The notes beneath the pieces are model-generated. The model was given only the letters and a program-made list of their open reading frames with translations. It made no database searches and was not told the origin of the DNA. A stretch of DNA of 63,066 bases, from assembly GCA_016783565.1 (NCBI GenBank), contig JADHWI010000008.1:1-63066 (forward strand), read 5' to 3'. This document shows, piece by piece, positions 18,735 through 27,231 of the stretch; the first letter of the stretch is position 1, and each line of letters starts with the position of its first letter. The DNA comes from Kiritimatiellia bacterium. Its GTDB lineage: Bacteria; Verrucomicrobiota; Kiritimatiellia; UBA8416; JADHWI01. A program made the position numbers and the translations under genes.

Positions 18735-19139
18735 TTATTGTGCGCTCAGGAATGATCCGAGTTGCATGTCGACGGTGCGAATGTGTTTGACCAGCCAGTT
18801 TCCCAGAAGGGTGTCAATGGCCACGGCCAGATCTTCCGTGGGACCATCTTCTTGAAAATCCTGAACAAGTCCATCCAGCGTGGTTCTAAATTCTTTGTGT
18901 TTGGTTGTGTGCGCGTCCTTGTCGGGGTAGTTGCTTTCAGCCATGCGAGTTTCTTCTGAGGAGAAGTGCGTCTCGGTATAATCCACGAGGAAACTCAACG
19001 CCATGGAAACTTTTTCGACACCATGTTGCGCAGCGACGGCCTCGGTAAGTCGATTGTAGAGATCAATCCAGGTCTGGTGTTGTTCGTCAATCAGTTCGAC
19101 TCCTACGCTGAGGCTCTGATCCCATTTGATCTTTTGCAT
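18735..19139 (-). CDS. Bacteriohemerythrin
   Basis: The 134-residue protein is a four-helix bundle that holds a di-iron centre and reversibly binds oxygen. The ligands are visible in order: IDEQHQTW, THFSSEETRM, HTTKHKEF and VKHIRTVD. It starts MQKIKWDQSLSVGVELIDEQH, the usual form of single-domain bacterial hemerythrins. It lies tail to tail with the hybrid kinase gene and divergent from the receiver and kinase pair, so an oxygen-sensing role within this signalling island is possible but not shown. Confidence 0.94.
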   Translation of the reverse strand: MQKIKWDQSLSVGVELIDEQHQTWIDLYNRLTEAVAAQHGVEKVSMALSFLVDYTETHFSSEETRMAESNYPDKDAHTTKHKEFRTTLDGLVQDFQEDGPTEDLAVAIDTLLGNWLVKHIRTVDMQLGSFLSAQ

Positions 19140-19400
19140 GCTGTGTTCCCGTTTGTTGTTTCCACTAAGATTAACGCTGACCAGCCCTTCCGTATTGGGC
19201 CGACGATAATGCGCGTATAGATCACCTTATATTGCAGCAACTTGTCAAGGGTTCTTCGATGAGAATGCAGGACAAGGGTAGGTATCAACCATTTGACCTT
19301 TGCTTTCCAGGTTGGTAGTTTGCAATGGAAATAGCGCAACAAGAAACGGTTAAGTGCGAGATGAATTGACGAGAGTTGATGATTATGGATCGTAACTTGC

Positions 19401-19823
19401 ATGGATAGTCGAGCAGACAATTTTCCTGTGATTCGAGTTCTTATTGTGGATGACAATCCTACGGTGCGTGCAGCGGTCGCCCTCATCCTTGAGGACGAAA
19501 ACGATCTGAGTACATGTGGCGAAGCCTGCGATATTGCTGATGCTCTTAAGCAGTGTGAGGCGTTGCAGCCGGATTTAGCTCTGGTTGATCTTTCGCTGAG
19601 AGGGGAGGATGGCCTTGACCTTGTGAAGCGTTTTCGTTTGTGTGCTCCCTCTATGCGTCTTGTGGTCTTTTCTTTGCACGATGAGCCATTTCATATTGAC
19701 GGAGCGCGTGAAGCAGGTGCTCATGGCTATGTAATCAAGAGTGAAGACCCTCAGTATGTGTTGGATTGTATGCGTCGGGTCATGGCAGGTGAGAATCGCT
19801 TTCCTCAACGGTCACTGCAATGA
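19401..19823 (+). CDS. Stand-alone receiver domain protein (NarL/FixJ-type REC)
   Basis: The 140-residue protein consists of one receiver domain: acidic pocket VLIVDDNPTVR, phospho-accepting Asp in LALVDLSLRGEDGL and conserved Lys in GYVIKSEDPQYVLDCMRRVMAGENRF. The last segment is exactly where the linker to a LuxR-type HTH begins in NarL-like regulators, but the protein ends there and has no DNA-binding domain. Its stop overlaps the following kinase gene by four bases (ATGA), so the two form a pair. Output must come through another partner. Confidence 0.88.
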   Translation: MDSRADNFPVIRVLIVDDNPTVRAAVALILEDENDLSTCGEACDIADALKQCEALQPDLALVDLSLRGEDGLDLVKRFRLCAPSMRLVVFSLHDEPFHIDGAREAGAHGYVIKSEDPQYVLDCMRRVMAGENRFPQRSLQ

Positions 19824-21580
19824 AAAACGACCTTCGTGCTAAATTCGACCTTGCTGCACATATTTGTCTTGGAGCCGGCTTTGTTCTGTCTGTTCTGCTC
19901 GCATTGCGCCTGTATGGGGACGATGACGCCAGTATCCGTGAAGAGTTTGTGCATAAGATTGATGCGCATGTGGCTTTGATTGATAAGCAACTTGGTGAAG
20001 ATATCGCCATCTTGCGTTCGGTCAAGGCTTTGTTTGACTCCTCGGAAGAGGTAACCCGTTATGAGTTCAATACATTCTCAAGATTTCTGTTGAACCGCTA
20101 TCCTTCGATGCGGGCTGTGGGATGGCTTCCTCGTGTTCCTGCACATGAGAGACGTGCGGTTGAAGAACGTGCGCAAAACGATGGAATTGATGGTTTCCAA
20201 ATTACGGAAAGGCAAGAACAGGGCCGCATGGTCAGGGCTGGCGAGCGGGATGAGTACTTTCCCGTATATTTTATTGAGCCGTTAGAGGGGAATCAAGCAG
20301 GCTTGTCGTTTGACGTTGCTTCAGATCCGGTCCGACGTGAAGCGTTGTACTCGGCTCGAGACACGGGTGAGACCAGGGCGACGGGGCGCATAACGCTGGT
20401 CCAGGAACTGGCTGATGAGTGGGCGGTACTGATTTTTGTGCCGATCTATTACGGGAATCCGACCAGCATTGATGAACGGCGGGCTTCGTTGCGAAGTGTG
20501 GTGTCGGGCGTGTTTCGCTTGCATGACCTGCTGGCAGCGTCGGGCGCGCACATACCTGACGATGGTATGATCGAGTTGTGTGTATTTGATGAGCTCTCAG
20601 ATGGAACAAGTGAACTTCTTCACAAAACGAGACAGGTTGGAGTTAAGTTGATACCGGACTATTCCTATGAGAAGTGCCTGAAACCGGCAGGTGGTCGCCA
20701 GTGGAAGGTAGTGGCGACTCCGAGCAAGGCATATTTATCAGAGCAGCGTACGATTACCCCATACGTGAGTTTTTTTGTTGGGCTTCTAGTCACGGGGTGG
20801 TTGTCATTTTATCTCGCCAGACTAGCGCAGGAGAAACAGCGTGTGGAACAACTGGTTGATGACCGTACGCGGGCTCTTAAGGTGCAGAGCACAGCGTTGT
20901 TTGAGGCCAATGCAAATCTGGAAAGAGAAATAGCAGAGCGCATGTATCTGCAAAAACGTTTTGCGGATGTTACCGACTGTGAGCAACGCCGATTGGGACA
21001 AGAGCTTCACGATTCTTTGGGACAGCAAGTCGCGGTTGCGGGTATGTTAGCCCGAAGTGTTCAGCAGCGATTTTCGTCTGAGGATGTTTCATTGGCAAAA
21101 CGTCTGGGGAAACTGACAGAAAGCATCACAACGGCTCAGGCGCAGGTTCGAGCCCTTTCTAAGGGCTTGCTGCCGGTTGAGATTAATCCCGGCGGCTTGA
21201 AGGTGGCCCTGGCAGAATTGACGACTAGTGTAGGTGGTGTGAATCATGCAGATGTGCGCTTTGATTGTGATTCCGGCATTGTTGTAGAAGATAATGCAGT
21301 GGCAACGCAACTCTATCGCATTGCGCAAGAGGCCCTGCGTAATGCGCTTGAGCATGGGGGTGTTTCGCGGATTGCAATTGCTCTTAAGCGTGATGATCGA
21401 GGCTTGACGCTTTCCATTTGTGATGATGGCAAAGGGTTTGATATCGAGTCGACGAAATCGCCAGGGGCAGGTCTGGCCATTATGCAGCATCGTGCAGATT
21501 TAATTGGAGCAACTTTTGATATTGAGTCTCAAAAAGGGCAGGGGACATCGATCATGTGTTGCCTGGCCGAAGGCGCATAG
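19820..21580 (+). CDS. CHASE-domain sensor histidine kinase, NarX/HisKA_3 type
   Basis: The 586-residue membrane protein has a first membrane helix (LAAHICLGAGFVLSVLLAL), a periplasmic CHASE domain (about 35-290, with the RYPSMRAVGWLPRVP and YFPVYFIEPLEGNQ motifs), a second helix near residue 320, a short coiled coil, then HisKA_3 (QELHDSLGQQVAVAG, with the phosphoacceptor His). The ATPase lid includes RIAQEALRNALEHG, SICDDGKGFD and GAGLAIMQHRA. HisKA_3 kinases normally act on NarL-type regulators, which fits the overlapping receiver gene upstream. Confidence 0.92.
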   Translation: MKNDLRAKFDLAAHICLGAGFVLSVLLALRLYGDDDASIREEFVHKIDAHVALIDKQLGEDIAILRSVKALFDSSEEVTRYEFNTFSRFLLNRYPSMRAVGWLPRVPAHERRAVEERAQNDGIDGFQITERQEQGRMVRAGERDEYFPVYFIEPLEGNQAGLSFDVASDPVRREALYSARDTGETRATGRITLVQELADEWAVLIFVPIYYGNPTSIDERRASLRSVVSGVFRLHDLLAASGAHIPDDGMIELCVFDELSDGTSELLHKTRQVGVKLIPDYSYEKCLKPAGGRQWKVVATPSKAYLSEQRTITPYVSFFVGLLVTGWLSFYLARLAQEKQRVEQLVDDRTRALKVQSTALFEANANLEREIAERMYLQKRFADVTDCEQRRLGQELHDSLGQQVAVAGMLARSVQQRFSSEDVSLAKRLGKLTESITTAQAQVRALSKGLLPVEINPGGLKVALAELTTSVGGVNHADVRFDCDSGIVVEDNAVATQLYRIAQEALRNALEHGGVSRIAIALKRDDRGLTLSICDDGKGFDIESTKSPGAGLAIMQHRADLIGATFDIESQKGQGTSIMCCLAEGA

Positions 21581-21616
21581 TCATCCTGTCGAAAAGTGAC
21601 AAGCGTCATGTGCGCA

Positions 21617-22618
21617 TTACCGACTGATGCGAATAAGTAGCAGCAGGAAGATGGGTGCGCCAACAACTGCGGTGATGATTCCGACCGGTAATTCGGTTGG
21701 TGCCAGGATGGTACGTGCAAAGGTATCGCAACAGGCCAGTGCGATGCCTCCCATGGCAAAGGCCGACGGCATAACGGCACGATGGTCGACACCTACAAGC
21801 GCGCGTGTGGCATGCGGTATCAGCATTCCGATGAAGCCGATTGGACCCGTGACGGACACAGCCGCAGCGGTGATGAGTCCCGCTCCCAGTATGGCCAGAT
21901 TTCTTGTGCGACGTACATCCACCCCTTGTCCCAGTGCCATCTCGCTGCCCAGTGCAAGGTGGTTGAATTCGCGCGTTTGGGATGCCAATAGTATCCATCC
22001 GGGAATTCCCAGAATAAGAAAAGAGCCTAGGTCACTATAGCCCACAGCGTCGACGCCCCCCACCATCCAACGATGGAAGGATAGGAATTCATATGGCGAA
22101 ATGAAGTAGGAGATGAGCATAATGATGCCGCCTGAGAGAATGCCAATCGTGATGCCGGCCAGTAGAAGCGTGTGTGAAGCAAAACTCTTGGGTGAGCGCG
22201 CCAGCAGGTAGACCATACCCAGCACGAGTAGTGCGCCGACCAGAGCCAGGCATTGACTCGTGGCCAGTGGGCCGATGCTGAAGTGAATGGATGGGGCAAC
22301 CACGGCAATGAAGGCACCCACGGATGCACCGCCGGCCACGCCTAGTGTCCAGGGTTCTGCCAGGGGGTTGCGGAACAGTACCTGTAGTGCTACGCCAGCC
22401 ATTGCCAGTGAGCCCCCCACCAGCAATGCCATGATGACACGTGGAATGCGCTGATGGAAAAAGATAAACCCTTCCACCGTATTCTCGCCCTGCAGGAAAT
22501 GCATGATGGATTCGAGGGACAGTGATTCCGCCCCGAACCAGGGCAGGAGGCACGCCGCCATGCCGAAGCCTGCCAGGCAGAGGATGACGCGAGAAAGTTG
22601 AGAACGTGGTGTCATCAT
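21617..22618 (-). CDS. FecCD/BtuC-type ABC transporter permease
   Basis: The 333-residue inner-membrane protein has about ten membrane helices and the motifs of the cobalamin/siderophore permease family: RIPRVIMALLVGGSLAMAGV, RNPLAEPWTLGV and GFIGMLIPHATRALVG. Its start overlaps the ATPase gene by four bases. With the ATPase and binding protein it makes an importer for corrinoids, heme or ferric chelates. The binding protein looks closest to BtuF, so a corrinoid is the favoured ligand, but that is an inference. Confidence 0.92.
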   Translation of the reverse strand: MMTPRSQLSRVILCLAGFGMAACLLPWFGAESLSLESIMHFLQGENTVEGFIFFHQRIPRVIMALLVGGSLAMAGVALQVLFRNPLAEPWTLGVAGGASVGAFIAVVAPSIHFSIGPLATSQCLALVGALLVLGMVYLLARSPKSFASHTLLLAGITIGILSGGIIMLISYFISPYEFLSFHRWMVGGVDAVGYSDLGSFLILGIPGWILLASQTREFNHLALGSEMALGQGVDVRRTRNLAILGAGLITAAAVSVTGPIGFIGMLIPHATRALVGVDHRAVMPSAFAMGGIALACCDTFARTILAPTELPVGIITAVVGAPIFLLLLIRISR

Positions 22619-23415
22619 ATGGCACCTTCTGACTTTGTTTTGGCGTCATCAGGTCCCATGGGCAGCACCATAGGACACTGGGTATGGTGAGGATGACTTT
22701 GAACAAGAAAATCTTTGCCGTAAAGGGCCGTCACGTTCTTTTCGGATAGAACTTTAGAGGGTGCTCCTTCGACGAAGCGACCACCTTCCCGCATGAGGAT
22801 CAGTTGATCGCAGAACAGTGAAACCAAGTTAAGATCGTGTGTCACGAGCAGGATACCGATGCCGCGGTTTGCGAGACTCCGTACCACATGAAAGACTTCT
22901 GCGGCATGATGGATATCCAGTCCGCTCGTGGGTTCATCTAAAAGCATCAGTTCGGGGTCTTGTGCAAGAACCGAGGCAATGAGTGCACGCCGACGCTCGC
23001 CACCGGAAAGGTGAGACAGGGGGCGTGAAGCTAGTTTCTCCAAACCAACGGTTCTCAGTGCTGACTGAACAGCGTTTTGGTCTTCTACTGAGAACAGTCC
23101 CATACCTTGCAGATGCGGGTAGCGTCCCATACGGACGACTTCGTCCACAGTATAGTCAAAAAGCATGGGGCTTTCCTGGGGCAGGTAGCCGATACTTCGA
23201 GCCACATCGCGGCGTTTTAAGTGTGTCAGGTTTGAGCCCTTCAGTGTGATGTGTCCTGCCACAGGGTTCAGGATGCCTGCCGCAAGGCGTAGCAATGTAC
23301 TTTTGCCGGATCCGTTGGGCCCCAGGATGCCCACGCAGGATGTTTTCTCAAGTGTAAAAGAGTCCACATTCAGCTCCCACGGGCCGTCGTCATAGGAAAA
23401 TTGAATGTTATGCAT
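22615..23415 (-). CDS. ABC transporter ATPase (BtuD/FepC-like)
   Basis: The 266-residue ATPase powers the importer. Walker A is GILGPNGSGKSTLLRLAAGI, the Q-loop lies at GYLPQESPMLF, the signature is LSGGERRRALIASVLAQDPELMLLDEPTSGLD and the switch His is in LLVTHDLNLVS. The ATG at 23415 is preferred over an in-frame TTG nine bases upstream. It lies between the binding-protein and permease genes in a compact minus-strand operon. Confidence 0.93.
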   Translation of the reverse strand: MHNIQFSYDDGPWELNVDSFTLEKTSCVGILGPNGSGKSTLLRLAAGILNPVAGHITLKGSNLTHLKRRDVARSIGYLPQESPMLFDYTVDEVVRMGRYPHLQGMGLFSVEDQNAVQSALRTVGLEKLASRPLSHLSGGERRRALIASVLAQDPELMLLDEPTSGLDIHHAAEVFHVVRSLANRGIGILLVTHDLNLVSLFCDQLILMREGGRFVEGAPSKVLSEKNVTALYGKDFLVQSHPHHTQCPMVLPMGPDDAKTKSEGAI

Positions 23416-23426
23416 GGAAAGCAAAA

Positions 23427-24332
23427 CTACAGGCCCTCTTTGGTGTGTAAGATGCGCGCAAATACCTCGGCGGTTTGGATCATCCGTGGTCCCGGGATCA
23501 ATACAAAGTCATTGGTGACACACCTCACGCCTTTATTGGTGACGGCTGCGAGCTGCGGCCATTTCTGCCAATCGGCTTTTATGGTTGCCACAGACTCTGC
23601 TGATGTCATCCCCGGATGCAGTTCAATGATAAATTGAGGTTGCCGCGCAAGGAGTGACTCACGTGCCACTTGTGGATATAGCCCATGCGCATCGGCAAAG
23701 ATATTAATGCCGCCGGCCACGTGCAACAATTCGGTGAGAAAGGTATCGTTGCCGACAGCCGTGAGACCTTTCATGTTGCCGGCTTCCCGACCCAGTAACA
23801 GTGCGACGCGTTGAGTGCTGCCTGGCGGTCTGAGGCCACGAATCGTGTTGAGTTGTGCAGAAAGACTTTCGCGGAGTTTAGCCGCTTTCTGTGGTACAGA
23901 AAGTTTTTTTCCGATGGCGCTGACAGCCGCAAAGAAGTCCGCCATGCTATCGAGCTTTACCGCGATAAACGTGATGCCATGTGCTTTTGCGAAACGGTGG
24001 AGTTTTTCATTCTTACCCTGGCTGATGATGATGTCGGGGCGCAGGGACAGCAGGCGCTCGCGGTTTGGGCTCATCCAGCCACCGATACGGGGTTTATCTC
24101 GTGCCTCGGCAGGGAAATTACAGAAGTCACTGACCCCTACGACGCGATCGCCGCATCCCAATGCGTAGACGATTTCAGTGGCAGCGGGAGATGCACAAGC
24201 AATGCGAGTCGGTGGCGAATCGATTTCTGTGTCGTTCTTGACTTGTGGTGCTCGTGAGCAAGCCGTTAGAAGAACCAGCAAGGAGCATGTGGCCAGGAGG
24301 GGTATTGAGATTTTTAGTTGAGAGGTATTCAT
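23427..24332 (-). CDS. Periplasmic substrate-binding lipoprotein (BtuF-like)
   Basis: The 301-residue protein has a lipoprotein signal ending LLVLLTAC, so it is anchored at a membrane by Cys25. It then shows the class III binding-protein fold: IACASPAATEIVYALGCGDRVVGVSDFC, RIGGWMSPNRERLLSLRPDIII and a long backbone helix. These segments resemble BtuF, the vitamin B12 binding protein, more than siderophore binders. The 66-base upstream gap is too short for a cobalamin riboswitch and none is seen. It is first in the importer operon. Confidence 0.88.
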   Translation of the reverse strand: MNTSQLKISIPLLATCSLLVLLTACSRAPQVKNDTEIDSPPTRIACASPAATEIVYALGCGDRVVGVSDFCNFPAEARDKPRIGGWMSPNRERLLSLRPDIIISQGKNEKLHRFAKAHGITFIAVKLDSMADFFAAVSAIGKKLSVPQKAAKLRESLSAQLNTIRGLRPPGSTQRVALLLGREAGNMKGLTAVGNDTFLTELLHVAGGINIFADAHGLYPQVARESLLARQPQFIIELHPGMTSAESVATIKADWQKWPQLAAVTNKGVRCVTNDFVLIPGPRMIQTAEVFARILHTKEGL

Positions 24333-24398
24333 GATTCGATTGTGACATCATAAGCTGCGACCACTCGGGATGCAATGTTGCAGACTGTTCAGCATTGT

Positions 24399-25187
24399 TC
24401 ATTGGTTGGGTAAGGTTTTGGAAAAAGCTTCCAGTTCCTTAATCCGGTGTGAAGGGGATGGGTGTGTGGAGAACATGTATGTCCATTCCGGCGGCGTTCC
24501 TTCTTCCTTCAAGAGCTGAAAGAGGCGATCAACGCCATCCGTGCGCTTGTACACGCGATGCACCAGGGCTATTCCATACTCATCTGCTTCGCTCTCCTGG
24601 TGCCGGGAATATCCGCGTTCAACAACGTGCTGCATAATGCGGACCACGGATTCTGCCCCCATGTCACCGCCGAAGACGATGGTAAAGGCCACGCTGAGGC
24701 CAATGGCGCGACCCAGTCCACGCAGGTGTGCGCGATCGTGAAAATGCCCCAGCTCATGCGCCAGGACGAATGCCCTTTCGATATCTTCGTGAACCACGTC
24801 GAGGAGTCCGCTGGTGACTCCAATAGTCCCGCCCGGGAAGGCGAAGGCATTGGGCTTGGGGTTTTCTATCACGGTCAGCTTATAGGGTAAGGGTGGTACG
24901 CTGGGATCGGCAACCAGGGACTCCAGGAGCGGTTGCAAGTCCGCTAATCTTGCGTCGTTGGTTGTCACGCCGGCAAGTCGCGACCACAATGGCGCGCCGA
25001 ACAGGCGTGCTTCGGTTTCGAAAGAGATGTGCCGCACAGTCAAATCGACAGTAAGTTCTACGACAATAAAGATCACCAGAATAAGACCTGCGAGCCAGAG
25101 CATCAGGCGTCGGAGTTCTTTGAAATCTGTCCCTTGTTCGGCGCTGACATTAGCGGTTTGTTGGGGTTGCCGATTGACAATCTTCAC
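24399..25187 (-). CDS. M48-family zinc metallopeptidase
   Basis: The 262-residue protein has one N-terminal membrane segment (LMLWLAGLILVIFIVVELTV) and a peptidase domain with the zinc motif AFVLAHELGHFHDRAH (HEXXH). The third ligand is the Glu of RHQESEADEYGI. The MFSTHPSPSHRIKELEAF tail is typical of the YggG/LoiP/BepA-like quality-control proteases. The start is GTG at 25187, six bases after the preceding gene's stop, so it is likely in one unit with the two UPF0145 genes. Confidence 0.9.
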   Translation of the reverse strand: MKIVNRQPQQTANVSAEQGTDFKELRRLMLWLAGLILVIFIVVELTVDLTVRHISFETEARLFGAPLWSRLAGVTTNDARLADLQPLLESLVADPSVPPLPYKLTVIENPKPNAFAFPGGTIGVTSGLLDVVHEDIERAFVLAHELGHFHDRAHLRGLGRAIGLSVAFTIVFGGDMGAESVVRIMQHVVERGYSRHQESEADEYGIALVHRVYKRTDGVDRLFQLLKEEGTPPEWTYMFSTHPSPSHRIKELEAFSKTLPNQ

Positions 25188-25193
25188 GTTGCA

Positions 25194-25688
25194 TTATTCC
25201 GAGGCGTCACCTTGTGGGCCAAATGTGATTGCGGTTCCATATGCGAGCACTTCCGTGGATCCGAGGGTTTTGTTTTTCCCCCGTTTCCCCCCCTGTGAGA
25301 TGCTGCTGGTCTCCACACGTAAATTTACGATGAGGTGAGCGCCCGGGTGTTGTTCCTTCATCCGCAAGATGGCCTCGCGTCGCCCGCGGTCCAGCAGGCT
25401 GCAATAGGTACGCATTTCCCCGCCAAAGATATTGCGTAAAGATGCCAGGAAGCGTTTGAAGTAATCAATGGAGACGACGACCGAACCTGAGACGAGGCGG
25501 CTGTCGATCACGGGCATGTCATCAGGAATGGCTTTGCCGGTAAGGACCGGGAGTGCACTCAATTGTGCTTCTCTTTCCGCAATGTTGCGGAAGTGACGCC
25601 GTTCAAGAATGGTGCCGGTGATCATGGCGATGGTGATCGGCAAAAAGATCACCAGGAGATTAATCAACAGTGCTATGAGCTCGCCCAT
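25194..25688 (-). CDS. UPF0145/YbjQ-family protein with membrane anchor
   Basis: The 164-residue protein has an N-terminal membrane segment (LIALLINLLVIFLPITIAMITG) and a C-terminal YbjQ domain, with RNIFGGEMRTYCSLLDRGRREAI and HLIVNLRVETSSI. The family's core is the IFGGE-x(2)-Y-x(3)-L segment. YbjQ proteins form pentamers of unknown function. It is adjacent to a second, unanchored paralogue, which suggests a functional pair. Confidence 0.85.
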   Translation of the reverse strand: MGELIALLINLLVIFLPITIAMITGTILERRHFRNIAEREAQLSALPVLTGKAIPDDMPVIDSRLVSGSVVVSIDYFKRFLASLRNIFGGEMRTYCSLLDRGRREAILRMKEQHPGAHLIVNLRVETSSISQGGKRGKNKTLGSTEVLAYGTAITFGPQGDASE

Positions 25689-25693
25689 GGCGC

Positions 25694-26011
25694 TTACTCC
25701 TCGACGCGAATCGCTGTGCCGTATACATAGATTTCAGACGCGCCCTGTGCAACGGAGGATGTGCTGAAGCGAACGTTCACAACCGCATTGGCTCCCAGTT
25801 CCTGGGCCTGAGCGATCATGCGGTCAGTGGACTGATTACGCGAATCGTTGAGAAGCTCGGTATATCCCTTGAGTTCTCCACCCACGATATTTTTCAGGCC
25901 GGCCATAAAATCACGACCCACATGCTTGGCCCGCACGGTGCTGCCGGAGACCAATCCGTAGTGCTCCAAAGTTTGTTTTCCGGGAACCTGTTCGACGTTA
26001 GTGAGAATCAT
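25694..26011 (-). CDS. UPF0145/YbjQ-family protein
   Basis: The 105-residue protein is a complete YbjQ domain: LVSGSTVRAKHVGRDFMAG, NIVGGELKGYTELLNDSR and ANAVVNVRFSTSSVAQGASEIYVYGTA. The biochemical function is not known. AAGGAGG lies nine bases before the ATG. It is the first gene of a minus-strand unit with the membrane-anchored paralogue and the M48 protease. Confidence 0.9.
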   Translation of the reverse strand: MILTNVEQVPGKQTLEHYGLVSGSTVRAKHVGRDFMAGLKNIVGGELKGYTELLNDSRNQSTDRMIAQAQELGANAVVNVRFSTSSVAQGASEIYVYGTAIRVEE

Positions 26012-26115
26012 AGTCTACGCCTCCTTATCTACTTATACCGTTCGCAACCCATATTTAACAGTTACGATAACTTGTACCGGGCCACGCCGTCGAGATGTTT
26101 TGTGCTAAATGTATC

Positions 26116-26556
26116 TCAATATGTTTTGTCTGTCATGGGGCACGCGGTGCCAGATGTCAGTTTTTTTTTGCGCATGAGATCGTCGAGCACTTCACCGATG
26201 ACGCCGATTCCACATCCAATGGTATAGCATGCAAAATCCGACCACAGAAATCCGGAACCGAGTGCAACCGCTCCGACAAACGTATTGCGGAAAGAGTCGA
26301 GCCAAGCGGCATGGTAGAGTTGACTGAATTCTATGCTGAATGAAAATGCCAGCACAATGCCGCCGACGGCGGCTGTACTTAATTTTGGGAATACAAACCC
26401 TGCTCCCAGAAACACCATCAGAGCCCAGAGGGTATCCCCGGCGTACGTCACGATGAAAGCGGGCCAGGAATCAGATAGTGCTGAACGCGAAGCGCATCCA
26501 GCGATGATCACCACGCCGGTAAACATGGCGTAATGGAGTCGGTTTCTCTTTTTCAT
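26116..26556 (-). CDS. DUF2809 membrane protein (VanZ-like)
   Basis: The 146-residue protein has four hydrophobic segments and the DUF2809 pattern YAGDTLWALMVFLGAGFVFP followed by FSFSIEFSQLYHAAWLDSFRNT. It is probably an inner-membrane protein of unknown function. The ATG at 26556 is chosen because GGAG lies five bases upstream, whereas the in-frame ATG 21 bases earlier has no such site. Confidence 0.82.
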   Translation of the reverse strand: MKKRNRLHYAMFTGVVIIAGCASRSALSDSWPAFIVTYAGDTLWALMVFLGAGFVFPKLSTAAVGGIVLAFSFSIEFSQLYHAAWLDSFRNTFVGAVALGSGFLWSDFACYTIGCGIGVIGEVLDDLMRKKKLTSGTACPMTDKTY

Positions 26557-26765
26557 TATGCTCCAGCCTACATGCACGATTTGAGAAAGCGAGACAAGAA
26601 CGTGGCACCCGTGAATTCACGCGCTTCTTCTCCAGGCATCCGTGGTGAATCTCTTTGGCGAGGCGGGCAATTATCGAAAACTTGCATTTTATGCATGTTC
26701 TGTCAACGAGAGGGGTGACGGGTCAACGGATAGAACTGTAAGTTCTTTGTTGTTGGGTGTCTAGG

Positions 26766-26861
26766 AATGGAGGCGCGAACCGGAATTGAACCGGTGTAGC
26801 AGGTTTTGGCCTCGCTCCGTAGGAGCTACGGCTCCGAGGACAGACCCGTGCCGGACAACAG
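26766..26861 (-). repeat. tRNA-Cys 3' fragment with 32-nt anticodon-loop insertion, copy 1
   Basis: Reading the minus strand, this 96-base repeat contains twelve bases identical to tRNA-Cys from the D-stem 3' strand to position 34 (GGCACGGGTCTG, 26841-26852). A 32-base hairpin (26809-26840) follows, then the complete tRNA 3' half with encoded CCA (26768-26808). The insertion therefore falls between anticodon bases G34 and C35. The same block encodes the last twelve codons of the GIY-YIG gene. It is identical to 27094-27189. Confidence 0.9.
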
Positions 26862-27089
26862 CTTCTTTAATTGTCGTGCGCCTGTGGCGGTCTTCCAGAA
26901 TTGTTCGCGCCGGAAAGCTTCTGCTCGTGTGGTAAAATTCTCTGAGTAGATTAGGCGCCAGGGTCGGTAAGGTTTTGTACTGCGCACGTAGCCGTTGTTG
27001 TGACGATTCAGGCGCACAGGTAGATCACTGCAGGATCCCTTGTATAAGCGACCATTTTGCTGCGATTGGAGTACGTAGGCGTAAAACAT
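26826..27089 (-). CDS. GIY-YIG nuclease (UPF0213-like) fused to tRNA sequence at its 3' end
   Basis: The 87-residue protein is a complete single-domain GIY-YIG nuclease. It has FYAYVLQS and RLYKGSCSD in place of GIY and YIG, Arg26 in VRLNRHN, the STKPYRPWRLIY segment and the metal-binding Glu62 in FRREQFWKT. Its last residues (SGTGLSSEP) are encoded by tRNA-Cys-derived bases and by the inserted hairpin. The start codon lies seven bases beyond the CCA end of copy 2, and the stop lies inside the hairpin of copy 1. The unit is therefore a nuclease gene bounded on both sides by tRNA 3' halves. Homing or site-specific insertion into tRNA is an inference. Confidence 0.85.
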   Translation of the reverse strand: MFYAYVLQSQQNGRLYKGSCSDLPVRLNRHNNGYVRSTKPYRPWRLIYSENFTTRAEAFRREQFWKTATGARQLKKLLSGTGLSSEP

Positions 27090-27093
27090 ATAA

Positions 27094-27189
27094 AATGGAG
27101 GCGCGAACCGGAATTGAACCGGTGTAGCAGGTTTTGGCCTCGCTCCGTAGGAGCTACGGCTCCGAGGACAGACCCGTGCCGGACAACAG
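27094..27189 (-). repeat. tRNA-Cys 3' fragment with 32-nt anticodon-loop insertion, copy 2
   Basis: A direct copy of 26766-26861 with a 328-base period. On the minus strand it keeps the codons for LLSGTGLSSEP, but nothing upstream of them resembles the nuclease gene. It therefore looks like the 3' stub of a second GIY-YIG gene whose body has been lost. The insertion is at 27137-27168 and the tRNA 3' half at 27096-27136. Confidence 0.9.
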
Positions 27190-27231
27190 GTTAAGAGTCA
27201 GAATCATGTGTAGCTAGGAAAATCGGGGTTG

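Noticed and set aside
24333-24398. Possible cobalamin riboswitch before the BtuF-like gene
   Set aside because: The gap is only 66 bases and lacks the B12-box and the long conserved core, so there is no room for the element.
26689-26720. Transposon end near 26.7 kb
   Set aside because: Short similarity to the GGGTCAAC motif at 27.25 kb is visible, but there are no terminal inverted repeats or transposase.
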